From the NCBI GenBank assembly GCA_900618425.1, contig UZAN01039912.1, forward strand, positions 2,391 through 66,390: 64,000 bases of DNA. Reading direction: 5' to 3'. The first letter of the stretch is position 1, and each line of letters opens with the position of its first letter. Both the position numbers and the translations under genes were made by a program. Under the pieces are notes generated by a model that made no database searches, was not told the origin of the DNA, and saw only the letters and a list, made by a program, of their open reading frames with translations. Of this stretch, positions 12,734-21,571 are shown in pieces. Source of the DNA: Echinostoma caproni. Its lineage: Eukaryota > Platyhelminthes > Trematoda > Plagiorchiida > Echinostomatidae.

Positions 12734-13745
12734 ATGAAAGAATTTTTGCGAAAAACTTTTACCGATTTAGCTAGGTGCTTTTTCGTGTGTTTGCCTATTC
12801 TTCGTTGCATTGACACTGAACGAATACAGATCGATGGAATAACAACAAAGAATCGGAACGAGATATTATTCAGATGCGCATTTGATATCCGATTTCCATT
12901 TAATGGAAAATTTGTACCGTAAAGTAGACGGAGTGACCATGGGTTCCCCAGTAGACCCATTCGTAGCCGATATATGTAAGACCAAACTACAGGGCAATAA
13001 ACAAACGCGTACAGCTTCCTCTCACTCAGACAGAACAGAAATTCGGCACAGCCTAACATAACCAGTGCGCAAAATCTGTCATGACAGTGGGCTAAATGAA
13101 CCAAAAAACACCTAGGACATTCTCAGAAAAAATGGCTATCCCAAACAGTTCATGGAGAAAAGCTTTCCGGAATGACCACTATCCCAACAGATTCATGAGG
13201 CTCAGAAGAAGAAATTATTCAGCCGTCTACATTCACTATATGTGACCTCTTGTACAAAAGTTTGACTCATGCGGCGAAGTGGACGTACGGTGCAGATGAA
13301 TGATCATGTATTCACAGGCTCACCCAAAAGCCAAACCAACCATAAATATAGGCTATCTACTCTGGTCACTTCTATGGTTATTTGCTCACTCAGGTGCGTT
13401 TGTAATGCAACGTACACGGCGAGGCAACTAGCCCAACGGACAGAGGAACACTGCCCATGTTGGTGAGCTTGCTCACCTAAAAGAAAAGTAAGCACATAGA
13501 GCATAGGAAGTGCCATTCTTGCTGACCTAATGGATACAGCCCACCAAATCAGATCAGAATCCGAGTTCAGGGTTAACTACAGTGCGATTGCACCATGGTT
13601 ACTCGGTGCTTTTCAATACTCTGAGGTAATGCGCTTACACACATTAGTCCACGCTGAGGCTATAGGTATTCGCTTTTTCGCACCAGAACTATACTCACAA
13701 AAGCAACTGTTTCAAGCTTTCCACTTACCCTGGCCCCAAATTTAT
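12734..13745 (+). pseudogene. Penelope-like element remnant (RT, GIY-YIG, C-terminal tail)
   Basis: Pieces of a PLE polyprotein appear in order across shifted frames. FNGKF (about 12898) and then VDGVTMGSPVDPFVADI (12922-12972) form the RT block that normally reads DGVAMGSPLSP. NGYP (about 13133) belongs to the RT-endonuclease linker. RCVCNATYTARQLAQRT (about 13393-13443) is the CxC / YIG region of the endonuclease, with YIGR changed to YTAR. HAEAIGIRFFAPELYSQ (about 13650-13700) and a final LPWP form the conserved tail. The catalytic YxDD block is missing, so the RT is both deleted and frameshifted. It is closest in style to the minus-strand copy at 46 kb (CxC-type endonuclease). Not functional. 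Confidence 0.85.
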
Positions 13746-13959
13746 CACCACCAATTTAGTGACAATCGATTTCACATAAACAGAGACAAATAGGGCTACT
13801 CTTTCCCCTCCCCATCCCGAATGACCTTTCAGCCCAGCGTGAAAATGTGTCCCAACTACCACCAAACTCTAGTACAGTCTGTACTGGCATGTTTAGAAAT
13901 CATTCGAAAACGATTGTTCGCCGTGGGACTTGTGCTCACATATGAAGTACTGTGTTATG

Positions 13960-14100
13960 CTGCGTAACGCGTTCAGAATCCGCTACAACAGAAACAACAC
14001 CAGGGTCATCAAATACGCCGAGGCACTGGCCATTCAAAATTACCATCCCCAACTGTGTAAACAGCGTGAATGGCTTATCACTATGGCGTTTCCTTGGTAA
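13960..14100 (+). pseudogene. C-terminal tail of a second Penelope-like element
   Basis: One frame reads FRIRYN, then YAEALAIQNYHPQLCKQ, REWLITMAFPW and a TAA stop at about 14097. This is the conserved PLE C-terminal tail (A-E-A-x-x-I-x, P-x-L-C-x-Q, then PW before the stop). It lies about 230 bases downstream of another PLE tail on the same strand, so it belongs to a different, 5'-truncated insertion. The sequence is closer to the 33.7 kb tail than to its neighbour. Confidence 0.75.
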
Positions 14101-16369
14101 CAAATGTGTTTGGTGAGTGATTTTTACCGCAGTCTTTCTCCGCCTATGGTTCTGTTATTTCTGACCATATATTGTTGATAAAATAAACTACAATATGCAC
14201 CTATACAGATGTAGCGAAATAATCCAGGTTGCATTGTTCAAACCTGTGCTTTTGGCCTCTTGATTCAAGTTCCAGTATTCTTTCAAAGAAAAATCCATAA
14301 ATTACGTCGATCAATTAAGACCAGAACAGCAACAGAGAACTGTCCGTTATCTGAATGTTTCATCACAGCTTTGAATGAACTGACCATCCTGTCTGGTTGC
14401 TCATAGTAACGCATGGGATTTTAGTGAAATGATAAAGGTAGAGATGATAGAAGATTGATTTACCGAAGGCTGGAAATTAGCGTTCGAAACAGCTTGCAAC
14501 ATGCAGCTGATGAGCAAGCCGGTTGGAAGTTATTATGAAGTCATGCAAATCTTTAAAAAATTGTATCAGGGATTAAAAATGACTTGAATTACCATTACGG
14601 CGTCATCTAGATCAGTGGTGCCTGAGAAAAAATGAAGGGAAGACCCACTAAGTCAAGGACATCCGGTCGAGTTACCAACAACAGTGAATAAACGTGAATG
14701 ACCATTACGAAAGAAACCCATCCCTGCAAATGCTGATAACCATACTTTGGTGTAATAGTCTGGTGCCCAGAAGGGAGAGAGCATGAAACTGGAGAGTGAG
14801 TGTTTACGTTGGAAAACACGCACTCAAACTGGCTATTGTAGCGAATGGGGATGCAAAACGAATACGGAAAAGTAGTCGTCGAAGTTTGCAGGGGGTTAAA
14901 TAAATAAATTGAATTAATTAATGCAATCTGCTTACTAAAATCAGTCGTACGTAAACTAAAGAGTGCCTTCAAACGGGCGTGGTAAATTTCGAGGACAGGT
15001 TGGTATGACGTTTATTTTTTGACATATAAATGACAGTAACCATCCATCGGTTCACGCGAAAAAGGGTGGTTCAATCCGTTAATTGCTGCGAGGTGGAAGA
15101 ATTTGGTCAGGTGACGAAAATTTATGGATGGAGATAATGATGGTGAAAGTTGTCCAAAATTCTCGGAAATGCCAGAAGAAAGTTGAACTTACGTGCTTCG
15201 ACAGATTAATGATTTGTCGTTTTGGGCAATACTTTGATTTCAACAAACTATTCAATGTATGTGAGGAAGTGCCGTTTGGGAGCGCTGTATCCGTCAGCAA
15301 AAGCAAGCAATAATTGAACATCACTTTGTATTGATCGGAGAATACACTAAACCATATTATATGTATAATATGTATTATTTTTATCACTCAGTTGTTCAGA
15401 GATTTTCCGCCTGTAGTGCACATAAACTGGCCTTCTAAGCATGGACTGAACACGGTGACACTCAAACACGGGTGCAGAACATAATTGCTGAAGAGCGTGA
15501 TCAATTCTTGACCAAAGTTTTCGGAGTTAAAACGGACAAAACGTCATAATACTATGATTTAAACGATTCAGCTATTATGGCAGTTTACGAAAGAGTTGTA
15601 CTATTGGATTGAATTGGAGCGTCCTTGCGAATTCAGGGTTCACTAAGTACACCCAGTTCCACTGTACGACTCCATCCATCACTTCCTTACTGCTTCGTGA
15701 CTCAAGCCCAAATATCAAGTTTTGCCCCCTTGTCCTTTGCAGCATTTCATATTTGCCACACCATACGTCATACGATTCCAGAAAATTTGACAATATATCG
15801 GTTTCATTCCGCTGTACTTTGTAATCCGAAGCCAAATCGAATGAAATTTCACTAGAAACGATGTCTAACACAAACGAGAGCCTCTCTTGAAACAGGATAA
15901 AATTTCTCATGTTTATCTGTCAAGAATCCGTACGTTTTGAAATGTGCACCGGATATACGCATCACGCCGCAGCGATGGTACTTTGTTCACATATTCGGTC
16001 ACTTAGAACAATCAATGTTCAACAAGTGAAGATTGACAAGTTTCCGTGGAACTGCGGAACTCGCATTTGGCATTGTAGCGGGAGTGGAAAAACAATCGGC
16101 CCACACAACACACTTGAAACTCGAATTTCGTAGGTTCCAAATTCGGCAATTGATGAACTGATTATGAATTGAGTAGATAACCTCTGTTGCCTAACTGTGA
16201 ATTATTGAATCTGCGTCATTCTGTACACATTTGTACCTAGGAAATTCTTTGATCAAACAGTTTGTTTCTTTGTTTACCATTATGTTTCCTTTGCTATTAC
16301 ACATTGCGTGAAAAATATTCCTGCAACCACATTTTATAATGAGAATAACTCAATTAAATATCATTTTTA
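14101..16369. other. No supported gene (14.1-16.4 kb)
   Basis: 14185-14260 weakly resembles the 3' body of SINE family C (TGCACCTATACAGATGTAGCGAAAT; compare 24270 and 34210). At 15575-15910, frames stay open on both strands (111 codons on minus, 71 and 76 on plus), but none is recognisable. Nothing else is supported. Confidence 0.5.
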
Positions 16370-16520
16370 GCTTTTACTTCCTTTTATTGAATATAGAATG
16401 ATATAATTTTTAGGATTGAGCGAATGCCTTAATAAAAGTCTGCCATACAACATACGGGGAATGGAGAAAGTCAGATGTTCGTGACGATAATTCGGTAAAT
16501 TTTACTGCTTTTCTACCACC
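16370..16520 (-). mobile_element. SINE family B copy 2 (partial)
   Basis: On the minus strand, TCTATATTCAATAAAAGGAAG and the following A-rich end match the 3' terminus of the copies at 1.9 and 29.1 kb. The preceding 80 bases align loosely to their body. The tRNA-like head is not recognisable, so this copy is diverged or 5'-truncated. Confidence 0.55.
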
Positions 16521-17083
16521 GCCTAGATATGAAAGAACTGCGAAATAAACAGTCAAAATAGAGTGTGTAGCAGAAATGCTTATCTATCAGTCAATGCAAT
16601 ATAATTACTTTTTCAACCCCAGGGTCCGAAGTCTGATTTACTATCAGCAAGCTGTGATACGACGACTGATGTGCATTTATGTAGAGCTGGGATTCGGACA
16701 AGTGAATCTTCCCATCAATCTATACCGAGAGAATTTTCATGTGGGGTTTTAGATCAACATCCCCAATTCAACTCTTACTGAGGGAGTGGTGGTGGTTTCT
16801 GGAATTGTAAACACAAAATTTCTCACAAGGACTGGAAGAGACAGATAAAGTGTAAAGTAAAACCGAATTGTTCCATATGAACAACCTCGAAGAGCACACC
16901 CTAAACAAAATAACAGGGTGGCGAACGTGCTAGTTTTCATTGATTCGTATTTATGCCAGTACATCACAATGCATATCACGATTTGTGAATAAAATTGCCT
17001 TGGGAAAATTAAATTAAATTAAACAGTTAATAATCCAGAGGTGTTCCGGATCATTTCGAAACATTTGGGCTTTGTGCTCATGG
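16521..17083. other. No supported gene
   Basis: Only a 76-codon minus-strand frame of no recognisable family is present, ending just before the left terminal repeat of the 17-20 kb Penelope-like element. Confidence 0.6.
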
Positions 17084-17185
17084 TAACAATAGAATCAGGT
17101 TTGTTTTAGCCATAACGTGAATACCAAAACACAAGATTTCGGTGACAACGTTTCGACCTTCTTGGAAGGCCTTTGTCAAGTCAGT
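17084..17185 (+). repeat. Left terminal inverted repeat of the PLE
   Basis: Pairs with 19781-19882. Its reverse complement contains GGTCGAAACGTTGTC, which resembles the 3' half of a hammerhead ribozyme (GAA, a very short stem III, then a GTC cleavage triplet). Confidence 0.9.
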
Positions 17186-17290
17186 AGCAAGTCAGATTTA
17201 TCAAATCAATTATCGGATTTATCTCGGCAAGCTTGAAGCCAACTGGCTGAATCATCGCGTTGCTTAAATTCAGGACTTATCCCTAAATGC

Positions 17291-18205
17291 ATGAAGATTC
17301 ATGTCCCTGATCGATCACTTCGTTCTCGAAACGCGGCAAATGTAGCTGAAAGAACATTTATCCGTCAACGTAACTTCATTTGTGCCTATAAACTACAATA
17401 TATCCGTCAGAAGTGTGAAACATTCGATCAGATGATCAAAGGAATGCTTAACCATACGGAATTCCAGCTGTGTAAAACTCTTATCTCGCATCGTTTCAGC
17501 AAACAAGTACAAGATGTTAAACAACGCCAACAACGGAAGTTTGATCAGTTATCAGCACAGAAAAATCGTGTGATGGGGTTTAGTAACATTGGAATTTTGT
17601 CGGCACTAGTAAAACCACCAATAAACCTTTCCAATCGAAACCTGAGTCAACAAGAACAACAAGTGCCAAACAAAGGGTTGCAGTTTAATGTCACTGGGCC
17701 CGTAATGAAACCAATCGATGTCATTCCTGCAATAGAAGAACATTTGTCGGCCATCCCCGTTAAGGAAGCCAATGAAGTTAGAACCAAAATCTCACGCATC
17801 TTACGCAACCAAAAGCCAAATCCATGCAATTTGACAAAAGAAGCAAGAGACGCTTTGAAGTCACTCAAACATGACAGATCCATTGTTATCACGAAGTCAG
17901 ACAAAGGAAACCAGATTGTAGTAATGAACAAACCGGATTACCTTGCAAAAGCTTTGAAGCATTTAACAGAAGGACCATATATTGTGATTCCCGAAAAGAA
18001 GACAACAGCTACGTTGAACAAATGCCAGGCCACAACGGCGAGTCTGTTACGAGACCTGAAATCAAAGTTGGGTAATTCACTTTGGTTCCGTCTGTGCCCG
18101 AAGTCCAATTCCCCCGCACGTTTTTATGGACTGCCAAAATTCCACAAACCTGGCATACCATTAATGCCTATTGTTGATTACACTGGGACTCCTAACTATG
18201 CATGA
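17291..18205 (+). pseudogene. PLE polyprotein part 1: N-terminal region and RT fingers
   Basis: A 304-codon frame. It stays open upstream of the first ATG to about 17238 (SGLIPKC before the Met), so the true start may lie earlier. Visible PLE landmarks are a basic N-terminal half, ITKSDKGNQIVVMNK (about residues 197-211; the PLE 'ADKGNxxVV' block) and YGLPKFHKPGIPLMPIV near the end (the 'GLPKIHKP' RT block). The frame then hits TGA in TPNYA-stop, where the family usually continues (L)SKY(I/L)S. The expected continuation is read in two other frames, so several single-base indels lie at 18198-18230. Confidence 0.85.
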
Positions 18206-18759
18206 GCAAAGTACATATCCCAGATTTTAAGACCTTACAGTCTCTCAACGAACATTTCATCAAAGACCCCACACATTTTGTACATAAACTTAAGGACACT
18301 TGCATGCAAGACACCAAATACCAGGCTAGTTATGACATTGTATCTTTGTTTACTCAAATCCCAATAGATGAATGTCTTTCTGTCTTACATACCCTACTTT
18401 TAAATGATCATTTGTTGAGTCAATGTACTTCCCTAACAGACATTATTAAAACCACTTCATTGTGTTTGAAATTCACATATTTTGTATATAATAATACTTT
18501 GTACCAACAAACCGGAGGTATCGCCATAAGATCACCTATCTCCCCAATTGTTGCCAACATTTTCATGGAGAACTTGGAATGTAAACTTCTCAATTTCTTC
18601 TTGAATCCTCCTAGAATCTGGTGGCGATACGTGGACGACATATTTGTAGTGATAGAAAAACACGTGTTGGAAGAATTTACCTTATTTTTGAATTCCCACC
18701 ATGAAAACATCAAAGTCACGGTGGTTTCAAGTGAGAAGGAAATAAGCTTCCTAGATTGA
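18202..18759 (+). pseudogene. PLE polyprotein part 2: reverse transcriptase palm
   Basis: A 185-codon frame overlapping part 1 by four bases. RT motifs appear in order: ASYDIVSLFTQIP (motif A, catalytic Asp), TGGIAIRSPISPIVANIF (motif B; the family normally reads MGSP, here IRSP), WWRYVDDIFVVIEK (motif C, catalytic DD at about 18634-18639) and EISFLD. The first Met is not a real start but the point where a frameshift restores the frame. Translation in the same frame continues past TGA (18757-18759) and TAA (about 18802) into RKPTHTSRYLSYGSEHPMN, so these are in-frame nonsense changes. Confidence 0.88.
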
Positions 18760-18831
18760 CAAGTTATTAGACTGCAAAGTGGTCAATTGAACACAAAAGT
18801 CTAAAGAAAACCTACGCATACGAGCCGCTAC

Positions 18832-19050
18832 TTGTCGTATGGTTCCGAACACCCGATGAACGTCAAACGAAGCGTGGCAACAAACCTCCTTAACAGAGCC
18901 TACCGTCTACCCACAACAAGGCGGGATAGACGTGCGGAGGCCCAATTTGTTAGACGAGAACTAGCAGCCAACGGTTTTCCGAATAACCTTCTATACAAGA
19001 CACAAGGCAAAGTGATCGATCACATGAAACCCATGGAAAAATCGGATTGA
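18832..19050 (+). pseudogene. PLE polyprotein part 3: thumb and linker
   Basis: In frame with part 2 after two stops. HPMNVKRSVATNLLNRA is the usual PLE 'HP...KRS(V/L)VRTL..RA' block. FVRRELAANGFPNNLL matches the 'L...L..NGYP..F' linker. The frame is lost near 19040, and the next expected block, LPYRKGTSEDIR, is read in another frame. Confidence 0.85.
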
Positions 19051-19702
19051 ATTTTTAACGGTCGTTTTACCGTATCGAAAGGGAACTTCTGAGGATATCC
19101 GTCAGGTGCTTAATCATGCTTATCTTAGAGTTGCTTTTAAAGCTACTAACACACTGTACTCTAAATTAGTAAAGCTCAAGGACAAACGCGTGTCGACTGA
19201 CAACGGCAATCTGGTTTACAAACTACACTGTAAAGACTGTTCCGCTACATACATTGGTCAACCTTCCAGCCAGTTAAAACACCGAATTTAAGAACATACT
19301 AGGACAGTGAAAAAAAGATCAAAGAATGCGACGGATCTTCAAAAACTGGAACGAGATTCGGCGATTGCTGTTCATGCTTTGTGCGAAGGAAACACAATAG
19401 ACTTTGATAACCCCAAGATTTTGAGACAAGGTTTTCGTAGCCACAAAGAAAGGATGATCTCCGAAACTTTGTGGGTTAACACTGAAGCTAAATGTGTCAA
19501 CCGCACGGAGGGGACTAATTTGTCAATGGCCTGGTTTGACGCTCTCTCCATTGCCCCAACAAACCACTTGACCTCTCGTGTATTGTTTTCACACACCAAC
19601 ACAGATCACGTAATAGGTGCAGATCCCTCAGAGCCCTCTAATGATAATCCGGATCCAACATACATACACACACACGCACACGCCCACACATACGGAAACT
19701 AA
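19050..19702 (+). pseudogene. PLE polyprotein part 4: GIY-YIG endonuclease and C-terminus
   Basis: The frame continues from the 19040 shift: PYRKGTSEDIR, then GNLVYKLHCKDCSATYIG (about 19207-19260), the PLE endonuclease with CxxC zinc ligands and the YIG half of the GIY-YIG motif, then QLKHRI with the conserved Arg. A TAA at 19289-19291 interrupts it, and the same frame reopens (EHTRTVKKRSKN...ERDSAIAVHA). The C-terminus runs into a CA-rich simple repeat, so the last codons are doubtful. The CxxC type differs from the CxC type (CSCG) of the 13, 46 and 57 kb elements, so a distinct PLE lineage is likely. Confidence 0.85.
19660..19693. repeat. CA microsatellite
   Basis: An imperfect CACACA/CGCACA run near the 3' end of the PLE coding part. 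Confidence 0.9.
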
Positions 19703-19780
19703 CGCACTTGACCCCGTTTTGGGGTCAACCTTGAACGCCGCGATTTTCACCTTAAAGCTTGTTTTTGAGAAACCGATTAA

Positions 19781-19882
19781 ACTGACTTGACAAAGGCCTT
19801 CCAAAAAGGTCGAAACGTTGTCACCGAAATCTTGTGTTTTGGTATTCACGTTGTGGCTAAAACAAACCTGATTCTATTGTTA
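19781..19882 (+). repeat. Right terminal inverted repeat of the PLE
   Basis: Reverse complement of 17084-17185 at 100 of 102 positions. In the sense orientation of the element it carries the hammerhead-like segment annotated separately. Confidence 0.9.
19784..19831 (+). ncRNA. Degenerate hammerhead-like motif in the PLE terminal repeat
   Basis: The order of elements is TTGACAA (core CTGANGA with changes), a 6-bp helix GGCCTT/AAGGTC around a short loop, GAA, then ACGTTGT followed by C (a minimal stem III and a GTC cleavage triplet). Hammerhead motifs are known from PLE terminal repeats (established knowledge). Here the core differs from the consensus at two or three catalytic positions and I cannot form a good stem I, so self-cleavage is doubtful. 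The mirrored copy in the left repeat is on the opposite strand. Confidence 0.5.
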
Positions 19883-20302
19883 AAATGAAATTACATCACA
19901 GAGACCGGAAATCGGATTTATCATGATCACATGAGAGGCACAATGCCCACAACAAGCTCACAAAGATGGATTGTACTATTTTATGTAAATGGAAAATGAA
20001 TAAGGGATTTGATCGGGTGCTCGTTGATCCACTTGGGAGGATTGGTCTCTCCAAGTTACCTTTCTATGCACCGAACGTTGCCACGAACGACCCGAATAGT
20101 CTTCTTATTTAAGGAATTCTCACAAACATTTTGACCCGTTATCACAAACATTTCCATCTCATGTAAATGCACGAAATTGTGGGGAATTAACGATATCCCC
20201 AGAAATGAAACTCACAATTAAGAACATCAAGAGTTCCCAGTGCCTTTTAACAGTCGAATGGGCTAATCCAAGATTGCTACTCTGATATTCACCGGCAGTA
20301 AA
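19883..20302. other. No supported gene
   Basis: About 420 bases of ordinary AT-rich sequence with no recognisable coding or repeat content. Confidence 0.6.
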
Positions 20303-20569
20303 TCACAAGTTTTTGGGTGACTCTGATTGATAACATACGCATCTGTTTTTGTTTTTGGATGAGGAGGCTTGATCATCTGATTTCTGGGTAGACCGAATCA
20401 AGTTGAGTCCTTTTTCAGTCTGCGCAACCGATAACCCGAGTTCTCGTTGTGTTTTGCACTTCTTAGGTCCTTCCAAATTTGGTTGGGGTTGAATTGTTCC
20501 ATACGTATCGCTTGAGTTTCCTAAAATTCCGATCAATTTTTCCCCCTCTCGAAATCTGCGTGGGTCCAT
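20303..20569 (-). CDS. Possible exon, unknown hydrophilic protein
   Basis: An 88-codon frame beginning MDPRRFREGEKLIGILGN. It is rich in Lys, Gln, Ser and Asn, and its codon use looks more balanced than in most frames here. An acceptor-like AG lies just before or within its start (GCAG then ATTTCGAG on the minus strand), and a donor-like GTATGT lies near its end. No domain is recognisable. The length is within what chance gives, so this is a candidate exon or a transposon fragment. Confidence 0.22.
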   Translation of the reverse strand: MDPRRFREGEKLIGILGNSSDTYGTIQPQPNLEGPKKCKTQRELGLSVAQTEKGLNLIRSTQKSDDQASSSKNKNRCVCYQSESPKNL

Positions 20570-20902
20570 TGCAAAATCCTTGTAATAGGTCCCGTTTTAG
20601 CTTCACAGGTTAAATTTCAGGGAACATATTAGTGTATGCATGTTTGTTTCTGTTTCACAAATATAAAAATGTTTACATATTTAAGTGTTGGGTGAATCGT
20701 AGTGATGCAACATAACAAAGAACTGAACTGGATTCACTTTGCTTTGTGACATCTAAAGTGCATGACCATTCAAGGAGAATCATCAATTATGAATGTGCAA
20801 TTGCCTCCGAGTGAACCGCACTTTATGCTTCTACATCCTAATAGAACAGGCATTTTCCATGACTATCGTGGGATGTTCATTAAATCCAAACATAGCAGTG
20901 GT

Positions 20903-21090
20903 CACAACAAAGCTAGGTTACACGATTGCATGCATAGGCAGATTTCGTCACATCTCAATTGGTACAGTACGGCAGCAGAAAACTACAGTCTATATCGTTG
21001 AATGGTAAGTACATCAGGCTACATAAGAATAAGACAAGGACGAATCATCACACTTTTACCACTGCCAAGGCAACAGCAGTGTGACTGATA
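20903..21090 (+). repeat. Left arm of a large imperfect inverted repeat
   Basis: This segment (ACAACAAAGCTAGGTTACAC ... CACTGCCAAGGCA) matches the reverse complement of 21395-21571 along its whole length. Shared blocks include GCAGAAAACT, GTAAG(T/C)ACATCAGG, GACGAATCATC and CACTGCCAAGGCA. Divergence is roughly 20-25%. Confidence 0.85.
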
Positions 21091-21170
21091 GTTCTTTTAG
21101 CACACCGGCCGGGTTTCCGTTTCCCGATTGCAACCGACTCCGTGAACCTTAGAAGCCGGGGATTGGTGTT

Positions 21171-21190
21171 GTAGTTTAGTTTAGTTTATT
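21171..21190 (-). repeat. Short AAACT-type tail inside the inverted repeat
   Basis: On the minus strand the right-arm element runs on to AATAAACTAAACTAAACTAC. This looks like the simple-repeat 3' end of a retroposon read from about 21571 down to 21171. Confidence 0.4.
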
Positions 21191-21394
21191 GTGTACAACC
21201 ACCAACCATGCACCTTCGTGAGGCGGTTTTGTTTGCTGTCTTTTGGCCGCCCTTTTGGATGAAGAATAGGAGAACGACAGGAGAGTTGGTGTTAGCATAA
21301 ATGATCTTAAACCGGCTTGTCGGTTCCGGACCGTGATTCGTCATCAACAGATGTCGAGCGATATATGACGTAGGCTGTTTGTGTGCTTGTGTGT

Positions 21395-21571
21395 CTGTCA
21401 CAGTCACTGCCTTGGCAGTGATCAAAGCGCGATGATTCGTCACTGTATTTTTGTGTAACCTGATGTGCTTACTGTTCCACTGTATGAACTGCAGTTTTCT
21501 GCTGTGTTATGTCAGCTGAGATGTGGCGAAATCTGTCTTAGCATGTAATTGTGCAACCTAGTTTTGTTGCG
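21395..21571 (-). repeat. Right arm of a large imperfect inverted repeat
   Basis: Pairs with 20903-21090. The spacer between the arms is about 300 bases. The simplest reading is two copies of one retroposon inserted head to head, with the left copy truncated. A fold-back DNA element is the alternative. Confidence 0.85.

Larger units (their letters stand above)
17084..19882 (+). mobile_element. Penelope-like retroelement (near full length)
   Basis: This 2.8 kb unit is bounded by inverted repeats: 17084-17185 and 19781-19882 are reverse complements with 2 differences in 102 positions and no indels. A weaker extension (about 17207-17241 with 19745-19780) lies beyond a roughly 20-base insertion in the left arm. 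Between them lies one degraded polyprotein with an N-terminal PLE region, an RT and a C-terminal GIY-YIG endonuclease, the canonical PLE order. PLEs can carry their terminal repeats inverted. Flanks show no obvious target duplication. Near-identical ends imply a fairly recent insertion, yet the ORF has at least five lesions. Confidence 0.9.

Noticed and set aside
12703..13104. 133-codon minus-strand frame
   Set aside because: It is antisense to a Penelope-like RT remnant whose motifs are on the plus strand.
14509..14530. CTGATGAG resembling a hammerhead core
   Set aside because: No stem II partner and no GAA within a suitable distance. The same holds for CTGATGAG at about 48573.
19660..19693. 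CA repeat as part of a conserved PLE C-terminus
   Set aside because: Simple-sequence DNA; the His/Ala/Thr-rich end of the frame is an artefact of the repeat.
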